Assembly: GCF_016802725.1 (NCBI RefSeq)
Contig: NC_052675.1
Location: 8,631,622-8,695,621, forward strand
Direction of reading: 5' to 3'
Length of the DNA stretch: 64,000 nt
DNA from: Solenopsis invicta
Lineage: Eukaryota > Arthropoda > Insecta > Hymenoptera > Formicidae
The translations under genes were made by a program, and so were the position numbers. Positions 9,605 through 20,513 of this stretch are shown here, in pieces (positions within the stretch are counted from its first letter, which is position 1; each line of letters opens with the position of its first letter). The notes under the pieces are model-generated. The model had not been told where the DNA came from. It did no database searches and worked only from the letters and a program-made list of their open reading frames with translations.

Positions 9605-10330
9605 CTAGATTTTGTTGCTAATTTTTTGCTCTCATATAAGACCAAAATAAATATAAAATTGTTTCATAAATATCATTATGCGTGGAGCTCGCGCTCCGCG
9701 CTCTATCATCCGTCACCTTATCTCGAAATAATTTGCTGCTTGTATAGTATTATATTAAATGATAATCAGAAATCCTACTACTAAAATAAATGCAACTTCG
9801 GAATTAGTTGCTAATTATAACTTGTAAAAAATATATTTGTTTGTACGAGGCGCGTGCTTTCCACGCACAAAGTAATTATTTTCACCAAGTTACAGCTAGC
9901 AATAAAATCTTAATCTTATACCAAAATGTTTGTTAGACATCTTACTACTAAAAAAAATAGATTTTGGATTTAGTTACTAATTATAACTTGTAAAAAATAT
10001 ATTTGTTTATGCGAGGCGCGTGCTTTCCACGCACAAAGTAATTATTTTCAACAAGTTACAGCTAACGATATATTCTCAATTCTATACTGAAGTAATTGTT
10101 AGACATCCTATTACTAAAATAATACGTTTTGGATTTTGTTGCTAATTATAAACTGTAAAGAAAATTTTCTTTTATGCCAAGAATGCTCGCCACGCTGTAT
10201 CGATCTTTAAAAATTTGAGATTCTTATTAATATTGTATTAAAATGTTCCTTAGGTATCGTACTATTATATGTGTAATTTTTTGAATTGTTGCTAACTATA
10301 AATTGTTAATGATAATCTAGTTATCTGTGT
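9605..10330. repeat. Tandem array, period about 166 bp, four to five diverged units
   Basis: The marker ATCYTACTACTA recurs at 9772, 9939, 10105 and, degraded, 10256, giving spacings of 167, 166 and 151 bp. Each unit carries TTGCTAATTATAACTTGTAAA, and the better units carry a GC-rich core GAGGCGCGTGCTTTCCACGC that can fold as a short hairpin (GCGTG/CACGC). An earlier diverged unit begins near 9605. It has no coding potential. It may be subterminal repeats of a foldback element or a small satellite. Confidence 0.75.
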
Positions 10331-10823
10331 AATGCAAGCTTTGTGTTGTAATATTCATTGCAAACTTGTCAGTAAATTTTATTTATGAGTACGGCACTAA
10401 TACTATTTAAAAAGTCTTCGTAGTTGTGGTCAGAGCTCGGCGTATTTACTTTTTTTTTTGCTGTTTGCGTTCCCATTGTTCCGTATTGCACGGCGTCTTA
10501 TCGCGTCGTGTCGTACGTTTCCACGAAGCCGTAGCGCTCGGCACGCAGCGCCGTCGCTTATTTTGCTTTTTTTTTCAATGTTCATGAATTGTTTAGCTTT
10601 ACCCGATTTTTCCGATCCATCTAGATGGGTTGGACAATTCCATCAGTTCTTTTTCGATCACCGTGGACGATAGACGTTCTTCGCGTTCGTTTACGGATTT
10701 CGTGAAAGTGTCGTCAGTGTGTCTCAGGGTGCAGTCCCATGGAGCGTATCAGGCGTATCGCGGATTGCGCGTATCGAAAATCTGACCAATCGCGAACGTT
10801 CCGCTGCTTTCGGTACGTGAACG

Positions 10824-10986
10824 TTTTGTTCCTACGGTCCCATGAAGCGGAATTTGCGTAAGCATATTAAGCGGATGCTCAATCACGAAACGAATTTTGT
10901 TATTTCTCTCATCCAAACAGTCTTGTGATTGGTGAACCGCTGATCCGCTTACGCGAATTCCGCTTCATGGGACCGTAGGAACAAAA
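10824..10986. mobile_element. Hairpin MITE nested in the Harbinger derivative
   Basis: TTGTTCCTACGGTCCCATGA is mirrored by TCATGGGACCGTAGGAACAA. The arms of about 40 bp include AAGCGGAATT and GCGTAAGC, and no gene is present. It lies inside the left subterminal region of the element at 10727-11712. Confidence 0.75.
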
Positions 10987-11097
10987 GCAGACGGAAGAAT
11001 AGTAGAATATTCACAGTATATATAAAGTGAATTTTATTTAATTTATTAATTTATTTAGTATAAGTAAATAAAACATTTGACTTTTAACAGGTGCAGA

Positions 11098-11304
11098 ATG
11101 AAATCGAAAACAATATTGCTTTCAATTGCTTTATTAATAAAACGTTTAAAACGAATAAATTACGATGTTTTTACCAGGCGTGAAATACATCGTAAAATTA
11201 TTAATCTTTATGCGCTTTATTATTTAGCATTAAAAAACGAGAGAAAAATTGCGCATAAAGGAAAACGGAAATATTGAGTCAGACCAATATTTGTAATTTG
11301 CAAT
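11098..11304 (+). pseudogene. Harbinger transposase N-terminal fragment
   Basis: From ATG at 11098 the frame reads MKSKTILLSIALLIKRLKR and on to GKRKY, stop (TGA, about 11275), VRPIFV. Harbinger transposases carry an RxxWVxPI motif at this place, so the TGA most likely replaces the Trp codon. Nothing similar to the catalytic domain follows, so only the first 60-70 residues survive. The assignment rests on this short motif and on the element's terminal repeats. Confidence 0.5.
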
Positions 11305-11919
11305 TTGTAATTTGCAATTCATAATACAATATTTATATCCGTATTTATATTAAACTGAAATAATCAGTGTAGACTAATCAAAAATATGCTTCGTCAAATT
11401 CTAAACTAACCTTAAAATATTATAATTAATAAGTATTACAAAAATAATATTTTAAAATGCTATATGCTACTCACAGGACTTATATTTCCTTTGTTCATAA
11501 TTGTTTTAATTGTATCAATTACAAGAAACTGCTATTTTTCTTTATGTTAACCTCAATCCGCTCTGATCCGTTCGATTGAATACGCTAAAGAATAACTTCG
11601 GCGGAACGGCAGCGAACCAAGAACAGCGGAAGCAGCGGAACGTTCGCGATTGGTCAGATTTTCGATACGCGCAATCCGCGATACGCCTGATACGCTCCAT
11701 GGGACTGCACCCTTAGAGATTTTAATTTGTTTTTTTTTTCTTTATTTATTATTTTATTTCTTGTTCTCTTTATTTATTATTTTAGTTTTTTTTATCGTAC
11801 GGACGTTTTTGTTTTATTTTTTTTTTTTTAGTTTTATTTTAGTTTTGTTAAAGCGTCTCGTACGTGATTAGTTTATTGTATAAATTGTGTCAAGGACTAT
11901 CATTTTTGGATTTACTATC

Positions 11920-14900
11920 ATGCCTACACGTGGAAGACCGTCAAATATAGATAAGTATACTTTAATTAATGTAATAATTAATTATAAAGACCGCGTAATT
12001 ATAGACAATCAGAAAATTATTTCAAAAACCAATGCTATTTGGATAACAATAGCAAAAGAATTAAATAATCGGGTAACGCCAATTTCTTTGTATTTAATGG
12101 TTTCTTGCAATAGATATGGCTTAAGGGATAAGTTAACTGATCGTGCCTCTGAGTCTCCTCATCAGCCAATGAATGTCGAACATCATGTTCAAGAAATATC
12201 GAACATTTGTACTGATTCAAGAAACGATTCGACAATAAATGATTCGACAATAAATGATTCGACAATTAATAATTCATTGTTGAATATTTCTAATATCAAT
12301 ATAAATAGTGTCGATGGTGTAGTATCATTTACTTTTACTATGGCAAAGGCTGATTTTAATGCCATGATAATTCAAAAAACATACAGGCGAAGAGAAAAAG
12401 GTCGACCTCCTTCAACGCGTGAATACACAATATTGCAACCTGGCACGTGGCAGCAAGCATTTACTGAAAGAATTTGGGAAAGTGCAAACTGCCATGTGGA
12501 TTTAATTTCAAACGTCATAAATTAATGAGCAATGGAAAATCGGGATATGCTTATGGTTCATGCAAATGTGGCTCATTAATAAAATGCAAAATTGATAACA
12601 CGAAGGATCTAATTACTGAAGTAAGATGTAAGTTTATCGAAGGAGAAAAGGAAGGACGTTGTGGAAAACGTTATTTAAGAAATCCAGTGAGACAAGCTGT
12701 TATAAATGAATTACAAGGAAAAAGTGTGATGAAATATAGAATTGAAATGGCAAATAAATTAATGGAAAGTCATGATAAAATTGAGCCTCCTCATTTATTT
12801 GATGCAAATGTTTTACGAGTCGCTAAACATGATATTAAAGAAAAAAGTTATTTCGATAAGAATCCTATAAAAGCATTGGAAATAATGCAGTTAGGTCCAC
12901 TGAAAAATGTAATTCATAATATTGGCTTAAATCCATTTTTCGTCCATTATTGGGCTAGATATCAGTTAGATGTATATAGAACTTATACACTAGATGAGAC
13001 AGCTTGTATTTACATAGACGCAACTGGAAGTATTATAAAAAAGATTAAAAGGCTTGATAATTCAAAGACGAGCCATATATTTTTATACAATTGCGTAGTA
13101 AATTCTGAAAAAAGTGGCCTTTTTCCGGTAACACAGATGTTATCCGAAAGCCACAATACAAATGCTATACATTATTGGCTGATTGAATGGATACGATCCG
13201 GCGCACCACGACCACGTGAAGTCGTATGCGATTTTTCACGTGCATTATTAACAGCAGCTGTACGAAGTTTCACCAACTTCTTAACGCTGGAAGAATATGC
13301 AGATGCGTGTAAAAAAAGTAATTTACCTGCCTGCTACATACGTATCGATGTAGCGCATTTTATAAAAAAGTATTCAAACTTTTTAAAAGATTTACGTCCA
13401 CGCATAAAACAATTCTATTTGCATATGATAGGACAATTAATTTTATGCCAAAATATTGAGGCTGCTGTTGAAATGTTGAAAGGAATTTTAATTATGTCTC
13501 AAAGCGAGACGGAAGGTAACACAACCGAAAATAAAGAAACAGTATGTGAAAAATATAAAATAAAAATGAAAAATCTTTTTACACAATATTCGGAAGATGT
13601 TAATGAAAATATAAAAAATTATAATAATGAAGATGAAGACGAAGAAAACAATTTTAATAAGTGGAATGATTGGGCACAAAATATTAATAATAGTGTCACA
13701 ATTTTATTGGCTGATAATGAGGGAGACAGAGAAAATGCTCATTATTTTCCAAAATTAGCTAATTATATTATGAAAGACATTAAATTGCTACCTTTATGGT
13801 CCTGCGTATGTCGAGATAAATTTGGATATGGTAGAATACCAGCCAGTAGTGCTTCAGTAGAAAGTGACTTTAACATAATAAAAAATATTATGTTAAATGG
13901 AGAAACAACACCTATGCGTGCAGATGAATTTGTAATAAAGCATGTAAACTATATGAGCGGTCGACTAAAAATAGCGCACGCAAATACTGAAAATACTGAA
14001 GACTTGCTTTAAGAGAAAAAAGTGTAGAAAAAAATATGTTAATTCATGATGGTAATGAAATTGTCGAAGAAGAAAGTAACTTAAAAAATGAAAAAAGAAA
14101 TGAAAAGAAATGTCCAGCTTGTAAAAATGGAGACGAACCGACTGGTGGACATACATGTTATGTATGCAAAAAATTTGTACATGCTTTAGATGAATGTTCT
14201 ATACCAGTTGGAAAAGAAGGATACGGACAGCAACGGATATGCATGGACTGCCACAACATTAACAATTTGCAAGATATAATAGCAACGAAAGAAGTTGAAA
14301 ATTGGCGTGGTTTGGATACAGCAGACAAACAAAATAAACCTAAAGGAAAATATTTACAGAAAAATAATATAGAAACTGAATTTTTATTAGATGCTAATAT
14401 CCATAAGATATCAATAATGAGAAATGGAAGTAACATGTCTTTAAAACCAGTTAAAATTGAAAAAAGTAATTATTCCTTAACAAATACCTATGCATTTGAC
14501 AGCATTTTACAATTATTTATTGCTGCTTATTTTGATACAGAGACTATTAATCTTCTTGTACATAGTGAAACAGATTTTAAATTTTTGAATTAATTAACGA
14601 AGTGGTATCTCATGGTATTAAAAAATCATCGTATAGACTTCGTGCGATGATTTTGAAAGATATATTTTCAAGTAAAGCATTGCCAAATAATTGTATTCTG
14701 ATTAATTGTGAGGTTTCAATTGGCTTTTTGTGTAGAAATTTGTTTCAGAAATATCCATCATTCAAAGAAATATCCAAATGTGGAAAAGGTTGTCCTACGA
14801 GAGTAAAAACATTACCATTAGTTCAAGTTGAACTGGAAAAATTATTAGGCAACAACATTAATGAAATAGAAAAGGATATTACGATTCAAGGATTTCGTAC

Positions 14901-15718
14901 ATGTATTCAACCAAATTGTGATGGATTGGAGAGTACAACAATTTCTGATATAGGTATGTATATTTATTACGACTTTTAGAATAATATATATTATAAATTT
15001 TCAAGTCATTCAATATTTAAAAATTTTTTTATTAAATTTGCAATTTATTATTGTTTATTGAAAATGTTTTAAAACTGAATACATGTCCATGACACAAAGT
15101 TTGAATTTGCAATGTAATTTTTTGTTGAAAACTAAATTCAATAAAAGTAATTTTTAATTAAAATTTAATAAACACTTTAAATTTCGTTTATAAACTATAA
15201 TTAAAATGTAATTAACGTTAATTCTTTTACTTAAAAAAAATGTTCCACAAAAAAATATCAATCTAACATTTTGATAAAATAGTTTTCAATGTATTTTAAT
15301 AATTAGTGGTTTTTAATTATATTTTTAAAATTTTTATTGTTTTAATTATATTTTATATTGCTGTTTTTATATTTAAAAAATTAAATTTATATATTTTTAA
15401 TTTTCAGGACAATTTATTTTACTGGAAACATATTCCATTTTTGATGATGGAGAAAGGTATGCTGTTCAACTTAAACAGATACCAAAGGCAATCCAATTTT
15501 CTTTTATGACGGAGAAATACAATCTTGCTGGAATCGTAGACTTTAAATCACCTGTCAAGCAAACTAGGCATTCGACGGATAATGATATTGGTCATTATAC
15601 TGCCATTAGTTATCGACATGGCAAATGGATAAAGTATGATGACTGCAAAGATACAAAAAAGATTTTAAGGGATAATGACATATTTAGTCCTCATATTATT
15701 TTATATATTGCGCAGTAA
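11920..15718 (+). pseudogene. MULE-type transposase fused to a zinc-binding segment and a USP-like protease domain
   Basis: The reading path starts at ATG 11920 (MPTRGRPSN) and continues to 15718 with one intron (14957-15404, GTATGT/TTTCAG). One-base frame breaks occur near 12476, 14005 and 14590. The order is: an N-terminal region of about 190 residues with low-complexity NDSTI repeats; a Cys-rich segment (CGFNFKRHK, then SCKCGSLIKCKI); a MULE-like DDE core with Asp in CIYIDATGSI (codon 13017), Asp in VVCDFSRALL (13230), a family-typical His in IDVAHFIKKY (13356) and Glu in SASVESDFNI (13860); a C2-H-C2 zinc-binding stretch (CPACKNG, HTCYVCKKFVH, CMDCHN); and a C-terminal domain resembling ubiquitin-specific proteases. 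The last has NTYAFDSILQLF near its start (14483-14512) and GHYTAISY plus WIKYDD at its end. USPs normally have Cys in the NT(C)xxxS box; here the codon is TAT (Tyr). About 1,130 residues in all. Element ends were not found. Confidence 0.65.
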
Positions 15719-16520
15719 ATGTTAGAAAATTTTTTAAATTTTATACAAGTACAAAATTTTTAATAATTTACAATTTTTTTAATGTTATCTCAAAGAATGT
15801 AAATAAGTTATGTACATAACTCTGAAAATTATATAAAAAATATGTATTTAGAATATAAATTCGTTCGCGCAATGATCGTATGAGAGCGTGAATATTATAA
15901 AGCGACGATTATAAAGCAAGTAATATATATTATGCATATTTATAAACATATGCATATTAATAAACAAAAACGTTACGCGTTCGCGGAATGATCTTGTGAA
16001 CTCGTGAACTGCATTTGTTATTTGTATACTTTCTTTATGCATTTATTATTTACTATATTCAAATAGCGTTCGCATAATATTCACAAGTGAAATTCATATT
16101 GTGAACTGCAATTGTTACTACGCAATCATAGTTATACACTGAGAAAGAAAGTTGTTAAACAAAATGCGTTTAGTTGCTTATAAATTATTTGATTTAAATA
16201 TTATTTATTTAAGTGAAATATACGATGAAAATTTGAATTAATATCTCTAATTATCTTGACACGCATTTCTTTAAACCAATAAATGTTTGTTTGACAGCCC
16301 GTGACCGCCACATTTAGTTGAATAAAATAATATTTTTTTAAGTCAACAACTTTTTTTTTCTCAATGTATAAAAAAGAGAAAAAATAGTAACATTTATAAT
16401 TAAAAGTGTTCTAGATGAAAAGTGCTGAATCACTCTGTAACATACAAAGTGATACAACAATCTTCTAAACACATTTTATAAATACGTAAGCGTTCGCGCA
16501 ATAACTATATAGAAGCGTGA
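15719..16520. repeat. AT-rich 3' flank with diverged GTTCGCG...GTGAACTGC repeats
   Basis: Units beginning GTTCGCGCAATGATC, GTTCGCGGAATGATC, GTTCGCATAATATTC and GTTCGCGCAATAACT occur at about 15862, 15979, 16062 and 16491. Each is followed within 50 bp by a GTGAA(C)TGC or GCGTGAA motif. They lie just downstream of the MULE gene and may be its subterminal repeats, but I found no matching inverted copy upstream of the gene. Confidence 0.45.
16137..16367. mobile_element. MITE family K, copy 1 (CACTGAGAAA termini)
   Basis: CACTGAGAAAGAAAGTTGTT at the left is mirrored by AACAACTTTTTTTTTCTCA at the right, with TA next to each end. It is the same family as 61668-61834. It is AT-rich without coding potential. 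Confidence 0.7.
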
Positions 16521-16575
16521 ACTGCCATATTTACTTGCTTATTTTTTATATAACGATTTATATTTATATATGATC

Positions 16576-16577
<2 letters not shown>

Positions 16578-16634
<57 letters not shown>
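16578..16634. repeat. (TA)n microsatellite
   Basis: An uninterrupted TA dinucleotide run with a single TATG interruption. The flanks are AT-rich and carry no gene. Confidence 0.9.
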
Positions 16635-16639
16635 ATTCT

Positions 16640-18500
16640 GTATATAAAAAAAATAAACACATACAGTTAAATAGAATAAATATATATATATATATATCTT
16701 TTTATTTATATCTTAAAATTAAAACCTTTTTACCTCAATCCTTTCTATTGATAACATTGTAAAATTATAAATTACTGTAATTTTTTTTATTTCAAGTTAT
16801 ATACAATAAATAAATATATATATTGTTGTTATTAGCTGATTATAAAATATTTTGATAATGTAATTTACACATATAATTTGGCTTGATTTAAATTGATATT
16901 ATTGATATATTTTATTTCATAAAAATGATTCTTTTCTTTTCAATCTATTTTACACTGCTATCTGTTTCAATTGTAATTCTTCTAATGTTTTTATCTCATA
17001 TGTCTTAATTTTTATTTTACCTCAAATTCTATTCATAAAATGTAGATCGTGTGTGAACTTTAATTATTCAAAAACAAATTAAAATAGTAATTAAACAAAA
17101 CATAAAAAAAAATCAAATAGACATTTTTATAATTATATATTTCGAAAATAAGAATGTAATTGTAAAATGGAGTTAATGAAAACACTTTTTAAGTCAATAT
17201 ATAATTTCCAGTTAAAAAATGTAGATTACTTTTTTCTTCAAAATAACACTGGCATAGTTAATGACGTATTCGAAACGATGGTGAACACTGTTTGTGACAG
17301 ATTAAAATATCAAAGTTGAAATGCATGTTAATTTATGTCTCAAAGTAAGTATAGTTACAAATCTAAAAAAATTTCTTAAATATTTTAAATAATATGTCCC
17401 TATCAAACTCAGTTTTTCAAAAAAAAAAAAAAACGTTTTACATTAATGTTAATCACAGAAGATCAAAATATTAAAATATTTTTACAAAAATAACTCACAT
17501 AATTCTCCATAAAAAATGATCGAACAATATTAACATGATAAAGTAACAACTAATGATCTTACTATTACCACAGACGAGTAACTAAGACAGAGAAACTCAC
17601 GAATCGCGACATTATGTGCCTTTAATTGATTGTAAAATTTAAGATTTGTAATATTTATTGACTTATTTTTAATTTATAATTGTACTTTTTTTGTTCTTGT
17701 TATTATCAGCGACTGTTACAAATGTACTTTATGGATAAGGATGGCTTAATACAGCTAAAAAGTTTCGATTAAATTAGAATGTTATTTAATTAATTTAATA
17801 ATTTTTTTATGATTTATCCATTTTCAATGTGTTTTGCTTGTTTGTATTGAAAAAGTTTGTATTAAACCTTTGATTTGATTTAAGATTATTATTTTCTATA
17901 AAAGCTACTTAAAATGAAAAAAGTATGGTTACAATAAATAGATAATAAAATAACGACATTTTTGAAAAACTATAAATTTTGTACTTTACAATTAAAAAAT
18001 TTATTAAAAAAGCAATCTCATATTAAATTTTACTACAATTACATAAAACAACATTGTAAGATAAATAATTTTGTCTTGTCTTTTTTTTATTATATTTACA
18101 GAACGAAACTTGCAGTTTGAAATTTTTCTATTTTAAGGAATTGAATTTTTTTCAAATTTGTTTGTTGATTTCTCTGAGATTTAAAATTACGAATCTTAGT
18201 TCATAATAACTTAAAGTACTTACGAGTACTTCACAATATTCAAATTGATTATTGCGCCCGTGCCTCTAAGGGTTGTCTTTGCACACCGAAATAACACACT
18301 GTGCGAACGTGCAGCTTCAACGTAGGTGGGTTTCTTTATGCGCATTCTTCATAAGCTTTCACATTAAAGAATGGCGAGAGGGGTGGAAGGGGGGGAGAAA
18401 GGTTAATTTATCATTCTGTTTTCGTCCAATACTTTGTTCAAGATTATGACTCTTAATACCGTAAACATGATATGAATGTTTATTCTGTGTAAAAAAATAT
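16640..18500. other. Gene-free AT-rich stretch
   Basis: No open frame with recognisable protein character, no clear repeats and no RNA gene seen. A short GC-richer patch at 18250-18320 and a purine-rich GGGGTGGAAGGGGGGGAG tract near 18380 are the only departures. Confidence 0.5.
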
Positions 18501-18549
18501 TCGGAATTATTAATTAAAACACAGAAAAATTAATTTATTTATCAAAATT

Positions 18550-18830
18550 TATTTTGTCGCCTTTAAAGTAAACCCCATCGAGTGCAACACACCACTGCTT
18601 GACCTAATCCTCGTTCGTAGGTTGATTGAGCTTCAGCTTCTTTAGCGAATTTTTTTTTATGGTCTCAATTGACTCAAAACGCCTTCCTCGAAATGGTAAT
18701 TTTAGCTTCGGGAATAGAAAAAAGTTACACGGGGCTATATCAATACAGTGTATATGAGTACGGTGCTTGGTCGATGACATTCGTTGAGGCCAAAAACTCT
18801 TGTACACGTGTATTTCTAGACTATTATAAA
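18550..18830 (-). pseudogene. Mariner transposase C-terminal remnant
   Basis: The minus strand reads MSSTKHRTHIHCIDIAPCN, then FFLFPKLKLPFRGRRFES, and after a frame break QWCVALDGVYFKGDKI. These match the C-terminal part of mariner-family (DD34D) transposases, where the third catalytic Asp sits in an APxD(F/Y)xLF box. Here that residue is Asn (APCN). Only the last third survives and the frame is broken near 18604, so it is a dead fragment. Confidence 0.8.
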
Positions 18831-18974
18831 ATAAACGTGAAAATAAATGTGACTTTTGTGACGCTTCTATAATGTAAATTTTTTCTTCAAATTGGCTGAA
18901 TAAAGCAGCTAAAAATGAGATGAGAATATGGAGCTATTGTCCAAGGATTATTACGATGAAATATTACGTCGTCA

Positions 18975-19608
18975 CAGGGTGTTCATTAATGGTTGTATAA
19001 TTTATATTACTAATCAGTCAAATCCTTACCTATTTTAAATTATTTTTATTTGGTATTTTTATTTATTAATTTTTAGTAATTAATCATTTAAAAATACCTT
19101 TAAAATACTTCTTAAATAGTAAAAAATAACACAAATAAAATTTGAGCCAAACACGTTATGACATGTCTTTTTCAACATTTACCGTGCCTTTGAGGTAAAT
19201 CCTAAGATTTACCAAGTGAATGGTGGTAAAAGTTCGAAATGAACGATGATCACAGAACTGTTCGGACTTTTACCATTAAGAGTTTTACCATTAGGTTTTA
19301 CTGGAAAATCTTAGGATTTACCGTAGTTCGGGCTTTTACAGTAACATATACACCTTTTATCAGAAGAGTGCGTTAACTATAGGCTTGTTTTCTATTCCTG
19401 CACTAGACTGCACTGGAACGTTCCTTCTTGTTTTCACTAACTTTCAATTATATATCTATTTCACTTTAAATGCACACTAATTCAGGAAGTTCAGGAACAG
19501 AAAACAAACGGTATGACTACTGACTGCTCCATGTAATTAATATGGAGTGAAGTCATAAGTCACTTCTTATGACTTAAAAAGTGTATATAACCATTAATAA
19601 ACACCCTG
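18975..19608. mobile_element. Non-autonomous element with CAGGGTGTTYATTAATGG termini
   Basis: CAGGGTGTTCATTAATGGTT at 18975 is mirrored by AACCATTAATAAACACCCTG ending at 19608, arms of about 27 bp. The 630-bp interior has no gene. It contains a nested hairpin at 19194-19322 (GGTAAATCCTAAGATTT mirrored by AAATCTTAGGATTTACC). Confidence 0.75.
19194..19322. repeat. Nested hairpin with GGTAAATCCTAAGATTT arms
   Basis: The arms of 17 bp are perfect reverse complements. Further inverted matches in the loop (GGTAAAAGTTCG and CGGACTTTTACC) give a branched foldback of about 130-190 bp, typical of a MITE. Confidence 0.65.
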
Positions 19609-20225
19609 TATAGATAATAAAAACATCCTGTTAGATAATAAAAACATCCGATCCGCGATAATAAAAGTGTGATAATTGCATACACACCTAATTTCGTAAA
19701 ATTGTTTTGACTGTCTTGCATAACAAATCAATAAACGGCTCTGATAACCAAGCATGTTTTGCAAAATCAGGCAACTTAATGCTGAGCACAAATTTTCGAC
19801 TACTTGCTGTGTATTTGCTGAAAACGTAATGCGTAGTCATACGTATTTAACAACATGAGAGCAGATTTGAGACATTTTATGTCAGCAGATTCAGAGCAAA
19901 CGGAGCCCTGCTTAAAAAGTTAGATAGAAAACGAATAAAATTCATAGAGATTTTGGAAAAATTGTATGGATTTCTATGCGGTCTATGTGAGTCCATTTTT
20001 TCCGTTAAAAAAACTTTATAGTAACAAATGTAATCTTATAATAAAATTTTTTTATGTAAATAAAATAATAGAAAACCTATAATTCTATATATTAAATTTC
20101 AACACTTATAATATTAGATGTTTTATAGTACCATGGGGCTTTATCTTTATCTATCAAAAAAATGCGAAGTAGAATCTGTTAATAGACTGTAGAAAGAGTA
20201 TGTATAATATTTTATCAGACATTAG

Positions 20226-20444
20226 CCGAACATTGACATCTATGTATTTTATTCGGCATTCCACGATAGAACTTATCACATCTTATGTAAGATTTACCAT
20301 ACACATGTCGAACGTCTGAATAGGAAACCTGCGTACCAGGCTCAATTAGAGTCTATGTACATTGATGAACAGAAATGCTATCGTTTCTTAGGCAGAAAGT
20401 ACGATGTCGATACCGTTGTTAAGTACATCAATAAGAAGTATTAA
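20226..20444 (+). CDS. Orphan reading frame, C-terminal fragment of an unrecognised protein
   Basis: A 72-codon open frame without an in-frame ATG near its start runs from a TAG (20223-20225) to TAA at 20442-20444. It contains NIDIYVFYSAFHDRTYH, HVERLNRKPAYQAQLES and ends DVDTVVKYINKKY. The residue mix (Tyr-, Lys- and Arg-rich, no low complexity) looks like real coding sequence in AT-rich DNA rather than chance. I do not recognise the family. It ends about 70 bp before an opposite-strand CACTA-type fragment, so it may be from a transposon or an integrated virus. It is probably a truncated relic. Confidence 0.4.
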   Translation, partial: PNIDIYVFYSAFHDRTYHILCKIYHTHVERLNRKPAYQAQLESMYIDEQKCYRFLGRKYDVDTVVKYINKKY

Positions 20445-20513
20445 TTATTATTTTTATTTAATCCACGTAGAAACAAGAGGAAAGAGAAGAAAGAGGAAAG
20501 GAGAGAATGAAGT

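Larger units (their letters stand above)
10727..11712. mobile_element. Non-autonomous Harbinger derivative with 85-bp terminal repeats
   Basis: GGGTGCAGTCCCATGGAGCG at 10727 is mirrored by CGCTCCATGGGACTGCACCC ending at 11712. The inverted repeat extends about 85 bp through ATCGAAAATCTGACCAATCG. TCA precedes and TTA follows, compatible with a decayed TWA target duplication. It retains the N-terminus of a Harbinger-type transposase (11098-11304), so it is probably an internal deletion of an autonomous element. Confidence 0.75.

Noticed and set aside
13488..13679. Hydrophobic minus-strand frame (IIIFYIFI), possible membrane peptide
   Set aside because: It is the antisense of the Asn/Glu/Asp-rich segment of the transposase gene.
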